Assembly (NCBI GenBank): GCA_031763025.1
Contig: JASSKH010000016.1
Coordinates: 434,001 to 498,000, forward strand
Source of the DNA: Macrocystis pyrifera
Lineage: Eukaryota; Sar; Phaeophyceae; Laminariales; Laminariaceae
Length of the DNA: 64,000 nt
Direction: 5' to 3'
The notes under the pieces are model-generated. The model had not been told where the DNA came from. It ran no database searches and saw nothing but the letters and a program-made list of their open reading frames with translations. Below are positions 56,601 through 64,000 of the stretch, piece by piece. The position numbers were made by a program, and so were the translations under genes. Position 1 is the first letter of the stretch. Every line of letters begins with the position of its first letter.

Positions 56601-57521
56601 TCGCGCGGGGAAATTTGGCATGGATCTCGATCGCCTAACAGGCCAAGGCAGCCGCCGTCCAGCAGACTGGCCGCGAGAAGGAAGAAGCGGCTCATGGGGG
56701 TATATCTCACCGTGACCTGCGCGGGAACGCTCGAGGAGCAGTCGTGTGTGCGGCGGACGCCGCTGGAGCACCTATTTTAGCCTAGGAAGGCGTGGCAGCA
56801 CACTTTGGCTCACGTTGCCGTCAGCCACAACAAGGCCGTCGATACATCCAGAGCGAGCGCTCAGCTACTTGGGGTTGGCGAGGCCTATATTTCGCGCTCT
56901 TGAGAGCGTTCTTCCGGACACCTTTTGTCCAAGACATCCACGGTCTTGTCGCAGTGGCGAATATAGTACTATTGCTGTTATTATCATTGTTATTGTGTTT
57001 GCCATCCGACAACGTACAGACACCATGAGCTTCAACGTTGATCACTCATAAACATTCCAAGAAAGAATACGAAACAGTCGACACATCAGACAGATCATCT
57101 AACAGATCATGCCACAAATTATTTCACTGACCATGTACAGATAGATCATGGTCTAGATATTTCTGAGGGAAGATACATACATACATTATCCTGATCTGTA
57201 TTGTCTAGCTCACCTTACCGCGTGGGAGCCGTAAACTTCGCATGATCTAAGACAGGTTTCCTGAGTTGGGTATGTACTGTGTAGATCCCGCAGCGACACA
57301 TCATAACCGCAGGCTACTGTAGGATCTAGATGATCTACAGTAAGGTAGATACATACATCTCGATATAGCCCTAAGCGACGTGGCAATTGTTTTACTCAGC
57401 TGACTCACTTGATGATGTTGACCACCTCGACGCTGTCCTGGCCAACGTCGCCGCAGTACAGGTCGTCCGTATCGAGGTCGAACGAACATCGGAAGGGGTT
57501 GCGGAAACCCCAAGCGCAGAT
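40936..57521 (-). CDS. Glucose/sorbosone dehydrogenase-like protein with two C-terminal WSC domains, 8 exons
   Basis: Probably a secreted or cell-surface protein. Exons in coding order: 57521-57409, 55292-55093, 48962-48887, 47004-46905, 45842-45636, 44950-44886, 44034-43675, 41062-40936. The first five give the C-terminal half of a glucose/sorbosone dehydrogenase (HHIP-like) domain: WGFRNPFRCSFD, LYCGDVGQDS, HNYGWNTFEGSRC, YIFPTFEYCHFDYD, GGYVYRGSKF, HYIFADHSTG, SFSEDLDGELY. Two cysteine-rich WSC domains follow, starting VGCFIDAEERAMA and YIGCYANVWDPRSL; each ends with the CGG box. The stop TAA is at 40938-40936. All junction phases agree. The N-terminal half and signal peptide lie above 57521 and were not found. 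WSC domains are thought to bind polysaccharide; a wall or matrix role is inference. Confidence 0.92.
41342..41575. repeat. GATC-rich MITE copy
   Basis: TTGGACAGATAGATCATC start, GATCTGTACGATTAATTTAC interior, ATCTAGATGATCTGCAG end. WSC gene intron; the GATA microsatellite follows immediately. Confidence 0.6.
41577..41693. repeat. (GATA)n microsatellite
   Basis: About 29 GATA units with one interruption (GATTGATA near 41640). It begins at the edge of the MITE copy. Confidence 0.95.
42455..42780 (-). repeat. Cluster of G runs with degenerate SINE/LINE 3' ends
   Basis: GTGTACTCATGTCATCAATG at 42464 is a SINE tail. G runs at 42504, 42563, 42622 and 42681 are spaced about 60 bases apart, with GGGCTCACTCGTTTCCATTC and TTAACAG-type words repeated between them. 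Confidence 0.55.
42860..43480 (-). mobile_element. LINE fragment, 5'-truncated, degenerate
   Basis: The minus strand reads, with frame breaks, ALKLRFRLGDLDRRERRKRY, EEEVDAQMCPCGKAIESGTH, DMEEFGTLNSSEKTIATLGD and RNGAPCRKGCVVDGQM, then the 3' end and a C run. The Cys-Cys-His-Cys motif of LINE C-termini is partly lost (the last Cys is Tyr). Less intact than the 60.7 kb copy. Confidence 0.8.
43628..43662 (-). mobile_element. SINE 3'-tail fragment
   Basis: ACTCAATATCATGCATGGCC and GTAGTCGTAT after a G run; 12 bases from the WSC exon donor. Confidence 0.55.
43675..44034 (-). CDS. End of WSC domain 1 and start of WSC domain 2
   Basis: 119 codons: CFCSGGNNAYAIHGEAEAEE, CNMPCSGFPEDACGGRFRLS, a Ser/Thr linker, then YIGCYANVWDPRSLL and TVEKCWEFCLDMGQPLFALE. 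Acceptor gatcag, donor GTGAGA. Just below it lie LINE and SINE remnants. Confidence 0.93.
44140..44340. repeat. Intronic repeat (GTGATCGACGTTGAAGCTCATG family)
   Basis: TGGATCGACGCCAAGCCGGA, a T-rich stretch and TGATCGACGTTGAAGCTCAT. Similar blocks occur at 48.65-48.84 and 56.29-56.50 kb in other introns of the same gene, and a partial one near 57.74 kb. Confidence 0.5.
44685..44830. repeat. GGTACCCGGGTACC-type palindromic repeat
   Basis: AGTATATATACCCCAGTATG, CTCGGGTACCTACCGA, TTGGTACCCGGGTACCTACC. Same kind as 4185-4325. Confidence 0.6.
44886..44950 (-). CDS. WSC domain 1, middle exon
   Basis: 65 nt: MCSRFCATVEGATHFGMQYQ, R, plus two bases. It supplies the C...C and FG.QY core of the domain. 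Acceptor ggctggcag, donor GTGAGT. It joins in phase to both the 45636 exon and the duplicate at 45470. Confidence 0.9.
45346..45460. mobile_element. Short MITE (~110 bp), copy A
   Basis: Left CGGGGGACCATAGTAAGTAG and right ATTTACTATGGTCCCCCG are inverted copies. The interior has GTACACACAAAA and ATATTTCCCTA. A second copy is at 55559-55658. No ORF. Confidence 0.75.
45470..45553 (-). pseudogene. Duplicated WSC half-exon with GC donor
   Basis: 84 nt, 28 codons without a stop: EVGCSIDANERTVPLALDVL, KCETMSAE, clearly a copy of the 3' part of 45636-45842. It is preceded by cggctag and followed by GCGAGA instead of GTGATA. Both phases are 0, so inclusion would keep frame and repeat half of a WSC domain. 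A short MITE starts about ten bases past the donor. Probably a decayed duplicate; use as an alternative exon is possible. Confidence 0.7.
45636..45842 (-). CDS. Exon joining the dehydrogenase-like end to the first WSC half
   Basis: 69 codons: GELYMIEYQGNIFDLPCG, a Cys-containing linker, then VGCFIDAEERAMALALDVPD, CETMSAE, the N-terminal half of WSC domain 1. Acceptor acgtcag, donor GTGATA, phase 0. Confidence 0.93.
45884..46265 (-). mobile_element. SINE joined to a LINE 3'-end fragment
   Basis: 45884-45945 is the inverted LINE tail (TTGACCATTGACCACGCCTC). From 45953 the SINE continues to TAACTGCCTCGTGGG. Same minus-strand order as at 29089-29425: SINE then LINE tail. Confidence 0.75.
46905..47004 (-). 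CDS. Sorbosone dehydrogenase-like exon: GWTPGTIL...SFSEDLD
   Basis: 33 codons plus one base: VLHHLEPATGGGWTPGTILA, KAPQLASFSEDLD. Acceptor tttgacag, donor GTGAGT, phase 0. Confidence 0.92.
48385..48622 (+). repeat. 12-bp minisatellite GTAGGTGCTACA
   Basis: About eighteen units of GTAGGTGCTACA, with C/G changes and some short units toward the end. Lies ~260 bases from the 48887 exon. Confidence 0.9.
48650..48840. repeat. Intronic repeat, second copy of the 44140-type family
   Basis: GAGTAGATCGGCGTTAAGCC, AATGGAGTAAGACTACTG and a T/G-rich stretch parallel 44150-44300. The GTTGAAGCTCAT end is missing. Confidence 0.4.
48887..48962 (-). CDS. Sorbosone dehydrogenase-like exon: GGYVYRGSKF
   Basis: 76 nt: GYVYRGSKFADVLGGHYIFA, DHST. 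This is the family's G-(Y/F)-V-YRG block. Separated from the previous exon by a ~6.1 kb intron that contains the hAT-like element. Confidence 0.93.
50654..51407. mobile_element. Nested PIF/Harbinger-like MITE, ~754 bp
   Basis: Ends GGGCCATTCCTAACGAA and TTCGTTAGGAGTGGCCC are inverted with one mismatch. Both flanks are TTA (50651-50653 and 51408-51410), the 3-bp target duplication of PIF/Harbinger elements. Palindromic TCACGATTCGTGA words sit next to both ends. It splits the hAT-like element. Confidence 0.7.
51525..51690 (+). pseudogene. Degenerate zinc-finger-like stretch of the hAT-like element
   Basis: The plus strand reads KVSPAVPSGPNQGKNVEICL then GDGKKCPLYAHNDTKAMIRH and LCKG. The KC....TKAM.RHL pattern resembles the second half of a BED finger. 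The upstream Pro/Ala-rich part (50500-50640) is separated from it by the nested MITE. Confidence 0.4.
53325..53545. repeat. GGTACCCGGGTACC-type palindromic repeats
   Basis: ATTCTGGGGTGGTACTC, GGTACCTGGGTACCCGCC and GAGTACCCGCCCCCAGAGTA in tandem-like arrangement. Confidence 0.5.
54065..54165. repeat. GGTACCCGGGTACC-type repeat
   Basis: GAGGGGTGCTCGGGTACTAA, ACTTGGGTAAGTACTCGGTA and CCCCAGAGTATACACCC. Confidence 0.45.
55093..55292 (-). CDS. Sorbosone dehydrogenase-like exon: NYGWNTFEGSRC
   Basis: 66 codons with CGHNYGWNTFEGSRCNEGF, ADYIFPTFEYCHFDYDSSS, LCGDRLVTGLSII. It has several cysteines, as expected of a secreted protein. Acceptor catcag, donor GTAAGA; phases match both neighbours. Confidence 0.93.
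55441..55800. repeat. GATC-rich MITE copy interrupted by a short MITE
   Basis: AGATAGATCAGATTGATAAT to ACCGATGATCTGTTC, with the 55559-55658 MITE inserted in the middle. Confidence 0.55.
55559..55658. mobile_element. Short MITE (~110 bp), copy B
   Basis: CGGGGGACCATAGTAAATAG at the left, TTAACTATGGACCCCCG at the right, inverted. Same interior as 45346-45460. Confidence 0.75.
56285..56500. repeat. Intronic repeat, third copy of the 44140-type family
   Basis: AATCGATGGAAAGCCAGAAG, a T-rich block and TGATCGACGTTGAAGCTCAT, parallel to 44150-44340. Confidence 0.5.
56468..57052. mobile_element. ~585-bp segment with inverted ends
   Basis: Left AATGTTTACGACTGATCGAC then GTTGAAGCTCAT; right, inverted, AATGTTTATGAGTGATCAAC then GTTGAAGCTCAT. 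About 30 bases match with few changes. A minus frame inside starts MSRFFLLAASLLDGG, signal-peptide-like, but has no recognised continuation. Could be a transposable element or an inverted duplication. Confidence 0.45.
57080..57350. repeat. GATC-rich MITE copy
   Basis: ATCAGACAGATCATCTAACA start; CCGCGTGGGAGCCG core; GATCTAGATGATCTACAG near the right. Lies ~60 bases below the 57409 exon. Confidence 0.6.
57409..57521 (-). CDS. Sorbosone dehydrogenase-like exon: WGFRNPFR
   Basis: Reads ICAWGFRNPFRCSFDLDTDD, LYCGDVGQDSVEVVNIIK. W-G-RNP and D.GQ are the family's conserved blocks. The acceptor is either at 57522 or two bases further up. Donor GTGAGT. Confidence 0.88.
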
Positions 57522-58254
57522 CTCTTCTCTCTCACCTGTTCGCCGCCGGCACCGCAAATACCGCCAGTACCGCCAGTATCGTCACCCGTGACACCACAAC
57601 AAACAAGGTTCTCAGTTAAGTGCTTCGTGTTACGCGAAACAAACAGGGTGTTTTGGTGCTAGTTGTACGGTTGTACATCTTATTGTCCTCTCTTCTGCGA
57701 CCGGGTAACCTTGGCCCTTGTCCAAGCTACTATGCCGACAACGTGCAGCACGGGCTCATTCAACGTCGATAACTTATCATGAGAATTTTCACAAATAAGA
57801 ACGTCTTCAATTCAAACCCAGGAGGACCAAAACAAAAGAGAAGCCTGCACACAAGGTCTAACTTCGTTCTATACCTACGTCCGACTTCGATAATATATTC
57901 CACAAGTGCGCGGGACCTCCCTATTTGGTCAAGGGGGCAACCTACTATTCTACTCGGCCAGTGCTGACTTGTATGTTTTGTGAGATCGACTCAACCTATC
58001 CAACAAAGATATCCGGTATGTTTTGTGATTTCGACTCAGACTCGGCAATACTTCCGGGGCGGACCCCTCTATAGGCCGCGCGCTGCTGGTCAGAATAGAG
58101 GAATCCGCCTTCCCCATTTTTCCACCTGGAAGAGTTGATGATAGCGGAGAATCCCACTCCCGCATATCATTTATTTAGTCAGATGGGACGTTTCTGCTGT
58201 TTCCTCACAGCTTTCTGTGAGATTTCCTGGTCCTAGTGTTTTTCCCTCTATGTT

Positions 58255-59150
58255 CACATAATATCTGGCGGACAGCTGGCAGCTTGGTATAACAGACACG
58301 TAATAGATGGCTGAAAAATACCAATTTCTCGTGGTTTGACTGGTTGGTCGCTCTGTTCCACCCCCCAAACGGACACGAGTAGGAAGCCTTGTCGGACGAA
58401 CATCTCTAAACAGCAGCGGGCAAAAATAAATTCAGTACCTGGTAAACTGCTCGCGCGCCACAACTTCAAAAAATAACTGTGGGACTGTGGCTCTAAAACA
58501 ATAGTTCGTCTTAGTTTCAAGGGTTAAATTAGTTACGCGATTGGTTAACATTTTACCAGTAGCCCAACGGACTACCGTAAGACCTTACAAACGGCGTCAT
58601 CTGCAGGACAAGGATCGTTGGGCGTGGGTTCGAATCTAACGTCCATCACGAAAAAAAACGCTTCTTAAAGAAAAGTGAATTTCCTCATGTCAAGAATCTG
58701 ATAAAACATTTTCCTGGGTCCCCAGAGATTGTTGAGAATTTCGGACTGGGTACATTCGGCCCCATACGAAGACCAAGGACTCCGCTGTTCTGAAGAGGTG
58801 GAGAGTGTTATAAGGCTTAGACTGGGTAGATGAGATAGTAGGTCAACGTTTTACCAGTATAGCCCGACGGACTAAGACCTTAACATCTAAAAGTGTATAT
58901 TAATAGTGCGCATGTATCATACCGTCGGGATGTATATTATAGTGGCTCCGCGTTTGCGTAGTAAATACCGGCAGCTACCAATAGACACTAGACACGAGAA
59001 TAGACGGCTGAAAAGACCGAACTCGTCGTGTGAATGGCTGGTCGTTATATCTGGGCACCCAAACGGTTAAGTAAAAAGACTTGTTCGGTGAACATCTCTC
59101 AACAGCAGTGGAATGAATAAACTAATACAGCTTTCCAACAAATAAAAAAT
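58255..59150. repeat. Pair of diverged direct repeats
   Basis: Blocks around 58265-58440 and 58975-59115 share AGACACG, ATAGA(T/C)GGCTGAAAA, TGGT(C/T)G and GAACATCTCT.AACAGCAG in order. The ACGTTTTACCAGTA/AGCCC.ACGGACTA stretch occurs at 58550 and 58848. Confidence 0.5.
58545..58650 (+). ncRNA. tRNA-like sequence (A-box and B-box-like), degenerate
   Basis: TAGCCCAACGGACT resembles an A box and GGGTTCGAATCTAAC a B box, about 55 bases apart, with a GTAAGACCTTAC hairpin between. The acceptor ends do not pair, so it is not a working tRNA. It could be a tRNA-derived SINE head or chance. Confidence 0.25.
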
Positions 59151-60409
59151 CGTGGGTCTAGTTTGTCCGAACGTGCACAACTAGTACGTACTATAACTAT
59201 TATATTAGTCATCTGACAATGTGTAGTACCGCTTGTTCCAATCATACCATCCACATCTCTAAGCGTTTAGGTTGCTGGGGTACGTACGTACGTTCTGCTT
59301 ATCGCACCCAGCACGATGGCATGGCATTGCGATACCTAGTCGGCTTGCAAGTGCTGCATGGCGATGTACTCTCTCTGTGTCGTGTATAGTTGTGTGACCA
59401 CGGAGCTTGTCTCTCTCTTGGGTAAAGAATCAGCACGGGCACTGGATGAGCTGGATGCCGACGAGCAAAAGCACGGTTGAATTTTAATGTGAACGAACAC
59501 ACGCACACACGCACATATAAAAAGGGGACCAAGAATACGACGACTTCAGACATGGAAGTGCGTAATACGTACATGTGTATGACATTTTACCGCCGGGGTT
59601 TGTTTGAATGACTCACTCAATGGTTACGTGCGGACGGGCTAATTTCCATCTTCAGGCACAGCAGTAGGTTTTGACTGTTATGTTGAGATTTTCGATTTGT
59701 GGCCAAGTTATACACCCTCTACGTAGCAGTGACGAATTATTCTACTGACTTGTAGGAAAAAGGAAGATGTGTCAGCAGTTTCATGGTTGGCCAAAATAGT
59801 ATTCGCGTTCTTATCTTTATTTAGTGTGCTCCATTCCACAATGACGTGCAGGCAGTACGAGATCCAACGTTTATCACTATGAGTATGAGTATGAGTATGA
59901 TCACAAATATCCCCCAGAAGAACAACAAAAAAAGGAACCGAATTGATAATGCCTGGGTGCCACGCGACGTGAAAGCACAACAACCGCGTGAGCGGTGCAC
60001 GGTCGGGGCTGGTTCTTATTTCATCAAGTACCCGGCATCTTATTGTTTCGCTTGTCGTTTTCGTTGTGCTCTTTCGTACCGAGTACGTTTGGCGTTTTCA
60101 TTGCGGAGTGATCACCTTGGTCCACTGACGATGGCCTTGGTCTGTCTCATAGTCTGTGACTGCATATATATATATATTATATAATACATAACTACAAACA
60201 ACAGAAAGGATGTTTGCTTGTGATCATCCGGCACTAATATAACAGTCTGGGGGCTGTGCTCCATCCACACTCTCACCCACACTGCATAGTTCGCAAACAG
60301 GAAAACAATAGGGGCCAGCACCCGAATGCATTTCATTGTTACTGTTTTGGGAGACCAAACAAAAAAAGAGAAAACGACACCACAAGCCCCAACGAAAATC
60401 AAACCGGTG

Positions 60410-60676
60410 CGGGGGGGGGGGGGTGTACTCGATAGGAGAGATGTACTCGATCTCATGCATGGCCGTAGTCGTATGACCATAGACCCTCGCATCCCTACAA
60501 TGCCGGGACGGAGCATGTCGAGTTTTCACCGACCAGGCAGACATTGCTTGCACCAAGCGCGAAGCGCCGTGAGGTGTCCGGCGAGTCGCATGAAGGGTGA
60601 GCTGCATCCTACTAAGAACTGCTTGTGAGGCGAACTTGCATATGGATGACAGCTTCAATGAGGTAGTTTAATTTCC
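60410..60676 (-). mobile_element. SINE-like element, short form
   Basis: The 3' module starts after a G run with GTGTACTCGATAGGAGAG. The copy is cut at TAGTTTAATTTCCGG, the same point as the copy at 63.2 kb. In element order it lies immediately downstream of the LINE's C run. Confidence 0.85.
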
Positions 60677-61515
60677 GGGGGGGGGGGGGGCGTACTCATT
60701 TGTTGCTTGCCTTAGTCATTTGACCATTGACCACGCATCCCTTTCGAGACGGAGCACCGTTCCTACTCCTAATAGAGACACCTCCAACAATTGGGCGCTC
60801 ATTACGTTGTTTCCATAAATTACATAGAAACTTTTTGCTAATCTTATCCCCTTCCTGTTTGGCCTCCTGTGGCCACCATCTATCTCCTAGGATAGCGATC
60901 GTTTTCTCGCTGCTATTCATTGTATCAAACTCCTCCATGTCACATTCGTCTATTTTCCTCATCTCCTCTTCTAACACATCCCGTTCCTCCTTGTATATTT
61001 CACATTCTCCTACTATGTGAGTTCTACTCTCTATTGCTTTGCCACACGGGCACATCTGTGCGTCTACTTCCTCCTCTTCCCGGCTACTGGTGTACCTCTT
61101 TCTCCTTTCTGGCAGGTCCAGGTCCCCTACACGAAAGCGCAGTTTCAGCGTTTTGGCGAAGTCCATTAGGCCATGCAAATACGTTTTCACTGCTATTCCT
61201 TCCCTCAATCCCCCGTATATCTCTAAGTGTTTTTTCCGATTCCACCTTGTTTCTTAGCGCTAGCCTTTCCCTTCTTTTTATCCTTTCTTCTACTTCTGCC
61301 TTGTACCTCCCAAACTTCCCGGCGGACATCATCTCTTCTTGGTTTCCCCCTAGATCCTTCCATACTTTCTCAACTACGCCATCCTACCTTATTCCAGCTC
61401 GCCCTTTTGTGACTTTCTCCCATACAGCTCTATCAACTATGGCTGGCAACCTCTTTTTTGGCATGTTCCTTACTTAATATTGCCAGTTCAACTTTCTCAT
61501 TTCTCTATTCGTCTT
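60677..61515 (-). mobile_element. LINE fragment, C-terminal end, best copy
   Basis: A 170-codon uninterrupted frame (60696-61208) has EEEVDAQMCPCGKAIESRTH, IVGECEIYKEERDVLEEEMR and [20 protein letters not shown]. The C.C...H...C pattern is usual at the C-terminus of LINE ORFs. Upstream the coding continues after a frame change (KFGRYKAEVEERIKRRERLA) and a stop near 61385, with RLPAIVDRAVWEKVTKGRAG further up. The reverse transcriptase core is absent. The 3' end is ATGAGTACG plus C run. Confidence 0.85.
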
Positions 61516-61618
61516 GAGCGGGGGGGGGGGGGGGGGGGGTTCTTGACGAATTTACGAAAAAAATGTTTCCCAAGGTTTTGTTTGTGTTACTTGCTTTCAG
61601 TATTCCCCTCCCCCCATA

Positions 61619-62158
61619 TTATATATAAGTTGGGTTGGCGTCGGTTGGCAACGACACTGTAAAACATGCCGCTCACTACGTGAGCTAGACAACCAGGGTA
61701 CAGTTTTTTTTTTTTTTCTTGGCGGTCGGTCGCAACTGGTTGATGAGTTATTATAATAGATCATTTGTGCGAGGTGAACAACCTTTACTCCGCACAAATG
61801 GGAATGATCGTATCACGTACCAGGGGTAGTGTTTATGGTAAGGCACCCAAGAGGCAGTTACGTAGGACTCCCATTGCTGTCTCTGGAAATGGCTACACCG
61901 GAAATTAAATTGACCCATTGAAGCTGTCATCCATATGCAAGTCCGCCTCACAAACGGTTCTTAGTAGGATGCAGCTCACCCTTCATGCGACTCGCCAGAC
62001 ACCTCACGGCGCTTCGCGCTTGGTGCAAGCAATGTCTGACTGGTCGGTGAAAACCCGACATGCTCCGTCCCGACATTGTAGGGATGCGAGGGTCTATGGT
62101 CATACGACTACGGCCATGCATGAGATCGAGTATACCTCTCTTATCGAGTACATCCCCT
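61619..62158 (+). mobile_element. SINE-like element, long form
   Basis: TTGGGTTGGCGTCGGTTGGC start, GCTCACTACGTGAGC dyad, T run at 61704-61718, then the standard 3' module with GAGTATACCTCTCTTATCGA and GAGTACATCCC. The poly(C) tail is reduced to three C. Confidence 0.85.
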
Positions 62159-62621
62159 GTCTGGGTCTCGAAAAAAGATAGTGGTAACCTCTGAACTATA
62201 TAATAATATCACCATCAACATAATTATGCCTACCAGTTTTTTCTCGGAAATGAAGATTCAGTGCATGCACTGGGTAGAAAGAACGAAAAACAACGCTTTG
62301 ATACGATAGTTTATAATAATAATAGTTTATAGTGATATGGTCTAAGTACAGCACAAGGTACCAGGTATATGGTTACATGAGGTGTGTAGCGTAGGGGTGG
62401 ATATAAATCAATAGACATGGACTTGAGCTAGCATTGTGAATCCCTATTTTATTTTATTTTTGGGGATACTGTAAAGACATCACATGCGTTTCAAACCTGG
62501 AGCATCACGCGTTTTCGCCGTGCCACGCAAAACGTTTGCGCGGAGGGGCCATACAGGGCAGTTCCTATAGTTTCACGCGCCTTGGCGGACAGGCTTCTTA
62601 AGCGGACAGGCTACGTGATTC

Positions 62622-62910
62622 ACGCATTGGACATATCATCTGACAAATCACCTAGTGTTCCCACCGCATGATCTAGATGTTTCAGGGAAGATTGTTTCAT
62701 CTTCTGTACCAGGCATGATCTACAGTAGTAGATCACTTTTTCGGGTGGGCACCGTATAATCTGCTTGATCTGTTGTAACACATGTTTGATGTGTTGTATC
62801 TGTACTATACAGATCCTGGACAACCTCTCACAACGGCCGACTAGGATCTAGACGACCTACGTAGATCGTGATTTGTCAGTCTAGATGATCTATCTGATCT
62901 GTAGATGAAT
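62622..62910. repeat. GATC-rich MITE copy
   Basis: TTGGACATATCATCTGACAA start; TCGGGTGGGCACCG core; GATCTAGACGACC and GATCTATCTGATCTGTAG at the right. Confidence 0.6.
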
Positions 62911-63211
62911 TATCCGGCGCAGTGTACTGAAGCTTTGCGGGCCAGCTCTGACGGGTGAAGCCTGTGTTAGGGCAGACGGGCTGCAAGTATCCGCGTCGAC
63001 TACGGTCGAACCGCGTAGCTCGTAGCTTCTAGAAGATCGATTTTCTTTTGCGCGCGGACTGTGACTTTCGCAGTGGGTCTCAAAACACTATTGTTGATGG
63101 ACAGGCTTCAAGTGTCCACCTTGAGTGCGGTCAAACTAGCCTTCAGCGGATCGAAGTACTGTATTCACAGTAGTAACTTGAAGAGTGCGGGCTGGCTTCG
63201 GCGCACGCGCC

Positions 63212-63480
63212 GGGGGAGGGGGGGTGTACTCGATAGGAGAGATGTACTCGATATCATGCATGGCCGTAGTCGTATGACCATAGACCCTCGCATCCCTACA
63301 ATGCCGGGACGGAGCATGTCGGGTTTTCACCGACCAGGCCGACATTGCTTGCACCAAGCGCGAAGCGCCGTGAGGTGTCTGGCGAGTCGCATGAAGGGTG
63401 AGCTGCATCCTACTAAGAACCGCTTGTGAGGCGGACTTGCATATGGATGACAGCTTCAACGAGGTAGTTTAATTTCCGGG
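63212..63480 (-). mobile_element. SINE-like element, short form
   Basis: GGGGGTGTACTCGATAGGAG to TAGTTTAATTTCCGG, nearly identical to 60410-60676. The G run is only seven long. Confidence 0.85.
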
Positions 63481-63584
63481 GGCAGCGTCAAACCCCGTGT
63501 CTGCCGTAAGGCCACAGTACAGAATTAAAATTTCAAATTTGTATATTTTTAGTGATGCAGCAAAGGGTCAAGGCATTCATACAT

Positions 63585-63690
63585 CGAGCAGAGCAGGTCC
63601 TCACTTAATGGTCCTAGATCCTTCGGGACTGATGTATCTGATCTGCATGATCTAGATCACGTTTGTCGGGTGGGATCGGTAGGACAAAAG
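63585..63690. repeat. Partial GATC-rich MITE
   Basis: CCTAGATCCTTCGGGACTGA, TGATCTGCATGATCTAGATC and TGTCGGGTGGGATCGG; other end missing. Confidence 0.45.
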
Positions 63691-64000
63691 GTTTTTTCTT
63701 TTTTCACAATATGTACCGTTAAGAGTGAAGACCGTTGAGTTCGCACAAAATATCAAGGGTGAGGTCGATCGTTTTTCAATCGCTGGATTTTTTCCCGAAC
63801 GGAAAGGGAAGGTCTGTCAATACCGAACGAGCACCGAACTAAGGTGTTTTCGGAAAGATCTGGTCGAGAGTCTTCCGAAAATATGATGTTAGGAATATTC
63901 GGCTTTAGCGCCCTTACCTTTGCAGAGAGAAAACTATCACAAAAGCGCTGAAAAGCGATCGTCCCCCTGGGTCAACTCAAAGCTCTTACTCCTCACGGTA

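Larger units (their letters stand above)
57522..64000. other. Region upstream of the located dehydrogenase-like exons; repeats only
   Basis: N-terminal exons of the WSC gene should lie here or beyond. None with dehydrogenase similarity was found. Contents: a diverged duplication at 58.3-59.2 kb, a tRNA-like stretch at 58.5 kb, SINE and LINE copies at 60.4-62.2 kb, a MITE at 62.6 kb and a SINE at 63.2 kb. Confidence 0.5.

Overview
The window looks like nuclear DNA of a multicellular eukaryote with long, repeat-filled GT-AG (and some GC-AG) introns. A secreted protein joining a glucose/sorbosone-dehydrogenase-like domain to WSC domains, a white-type ABCG transporter and a USP-type deubiquitinase would fit a stramenopile, most likely a brown alga. 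That placement is inference from gene content and intron style, not a database result. There are no prokaryotic operons, rRNA genes or CRISPR arrays.

Layout. (1) 892-18010, plus strand: the C-terminal part of an ABCG half-transporter. Twelve exons were located by joining splice phases and conserved blocks, from the ABC signature motif to the last transmembrane helix and stop. The 5' exons with the Walker A motif lie before the window. (2) 22234-31710, minus strand: most of a USP (peptidase C19) catalytic domain in seven exons, with the Cys box, QQDAQEF motif and His/Asp boxes. N-terminal exons lie above 31710, and one or more internal and C-terminal exons were not found. The first two genes are convergent. 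(3) 40936-57521, minus strand: the C-terminal half of a glucose/sorbosone dehydrogenase-like domain followed by two WSC domains, in eight phase-consistent exons ending at a clear stop. A decayed in-frame copy of a WSC half-exon sits inside it.

The rest is mostly transposable-element and simple-repeat sequence. The dominant family is a SINE-like element ending in GAGTAC plus poly(C). Its last ~75 bases match the 3' end of 5'-truncated LINE copies in the same window, so the two look like an autonomous/non-autonomous pair. Copies are repeatedly joined head-to-tail at the poly(C) tract. A second family is a GATC-rich MITE with about 14 copies, all but a few of them in introns. A ~2.05 kb hAT-like element carries a nested ~754 bp PIF/Harbinger-like MITE. 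Minisatellites of 11, 12, 29 and ~42 bp, a 76-base G run, GATA, CAG and other microsatellites fill much of the remainder.

The three genes show no functional link. The most informative results are the LINE/SINE shared-tail system, the exon duplication with a GC donor beside a MITE, GC-AG introns in the transporter gene, and a frameshift at a G run in the ABC signature motif.
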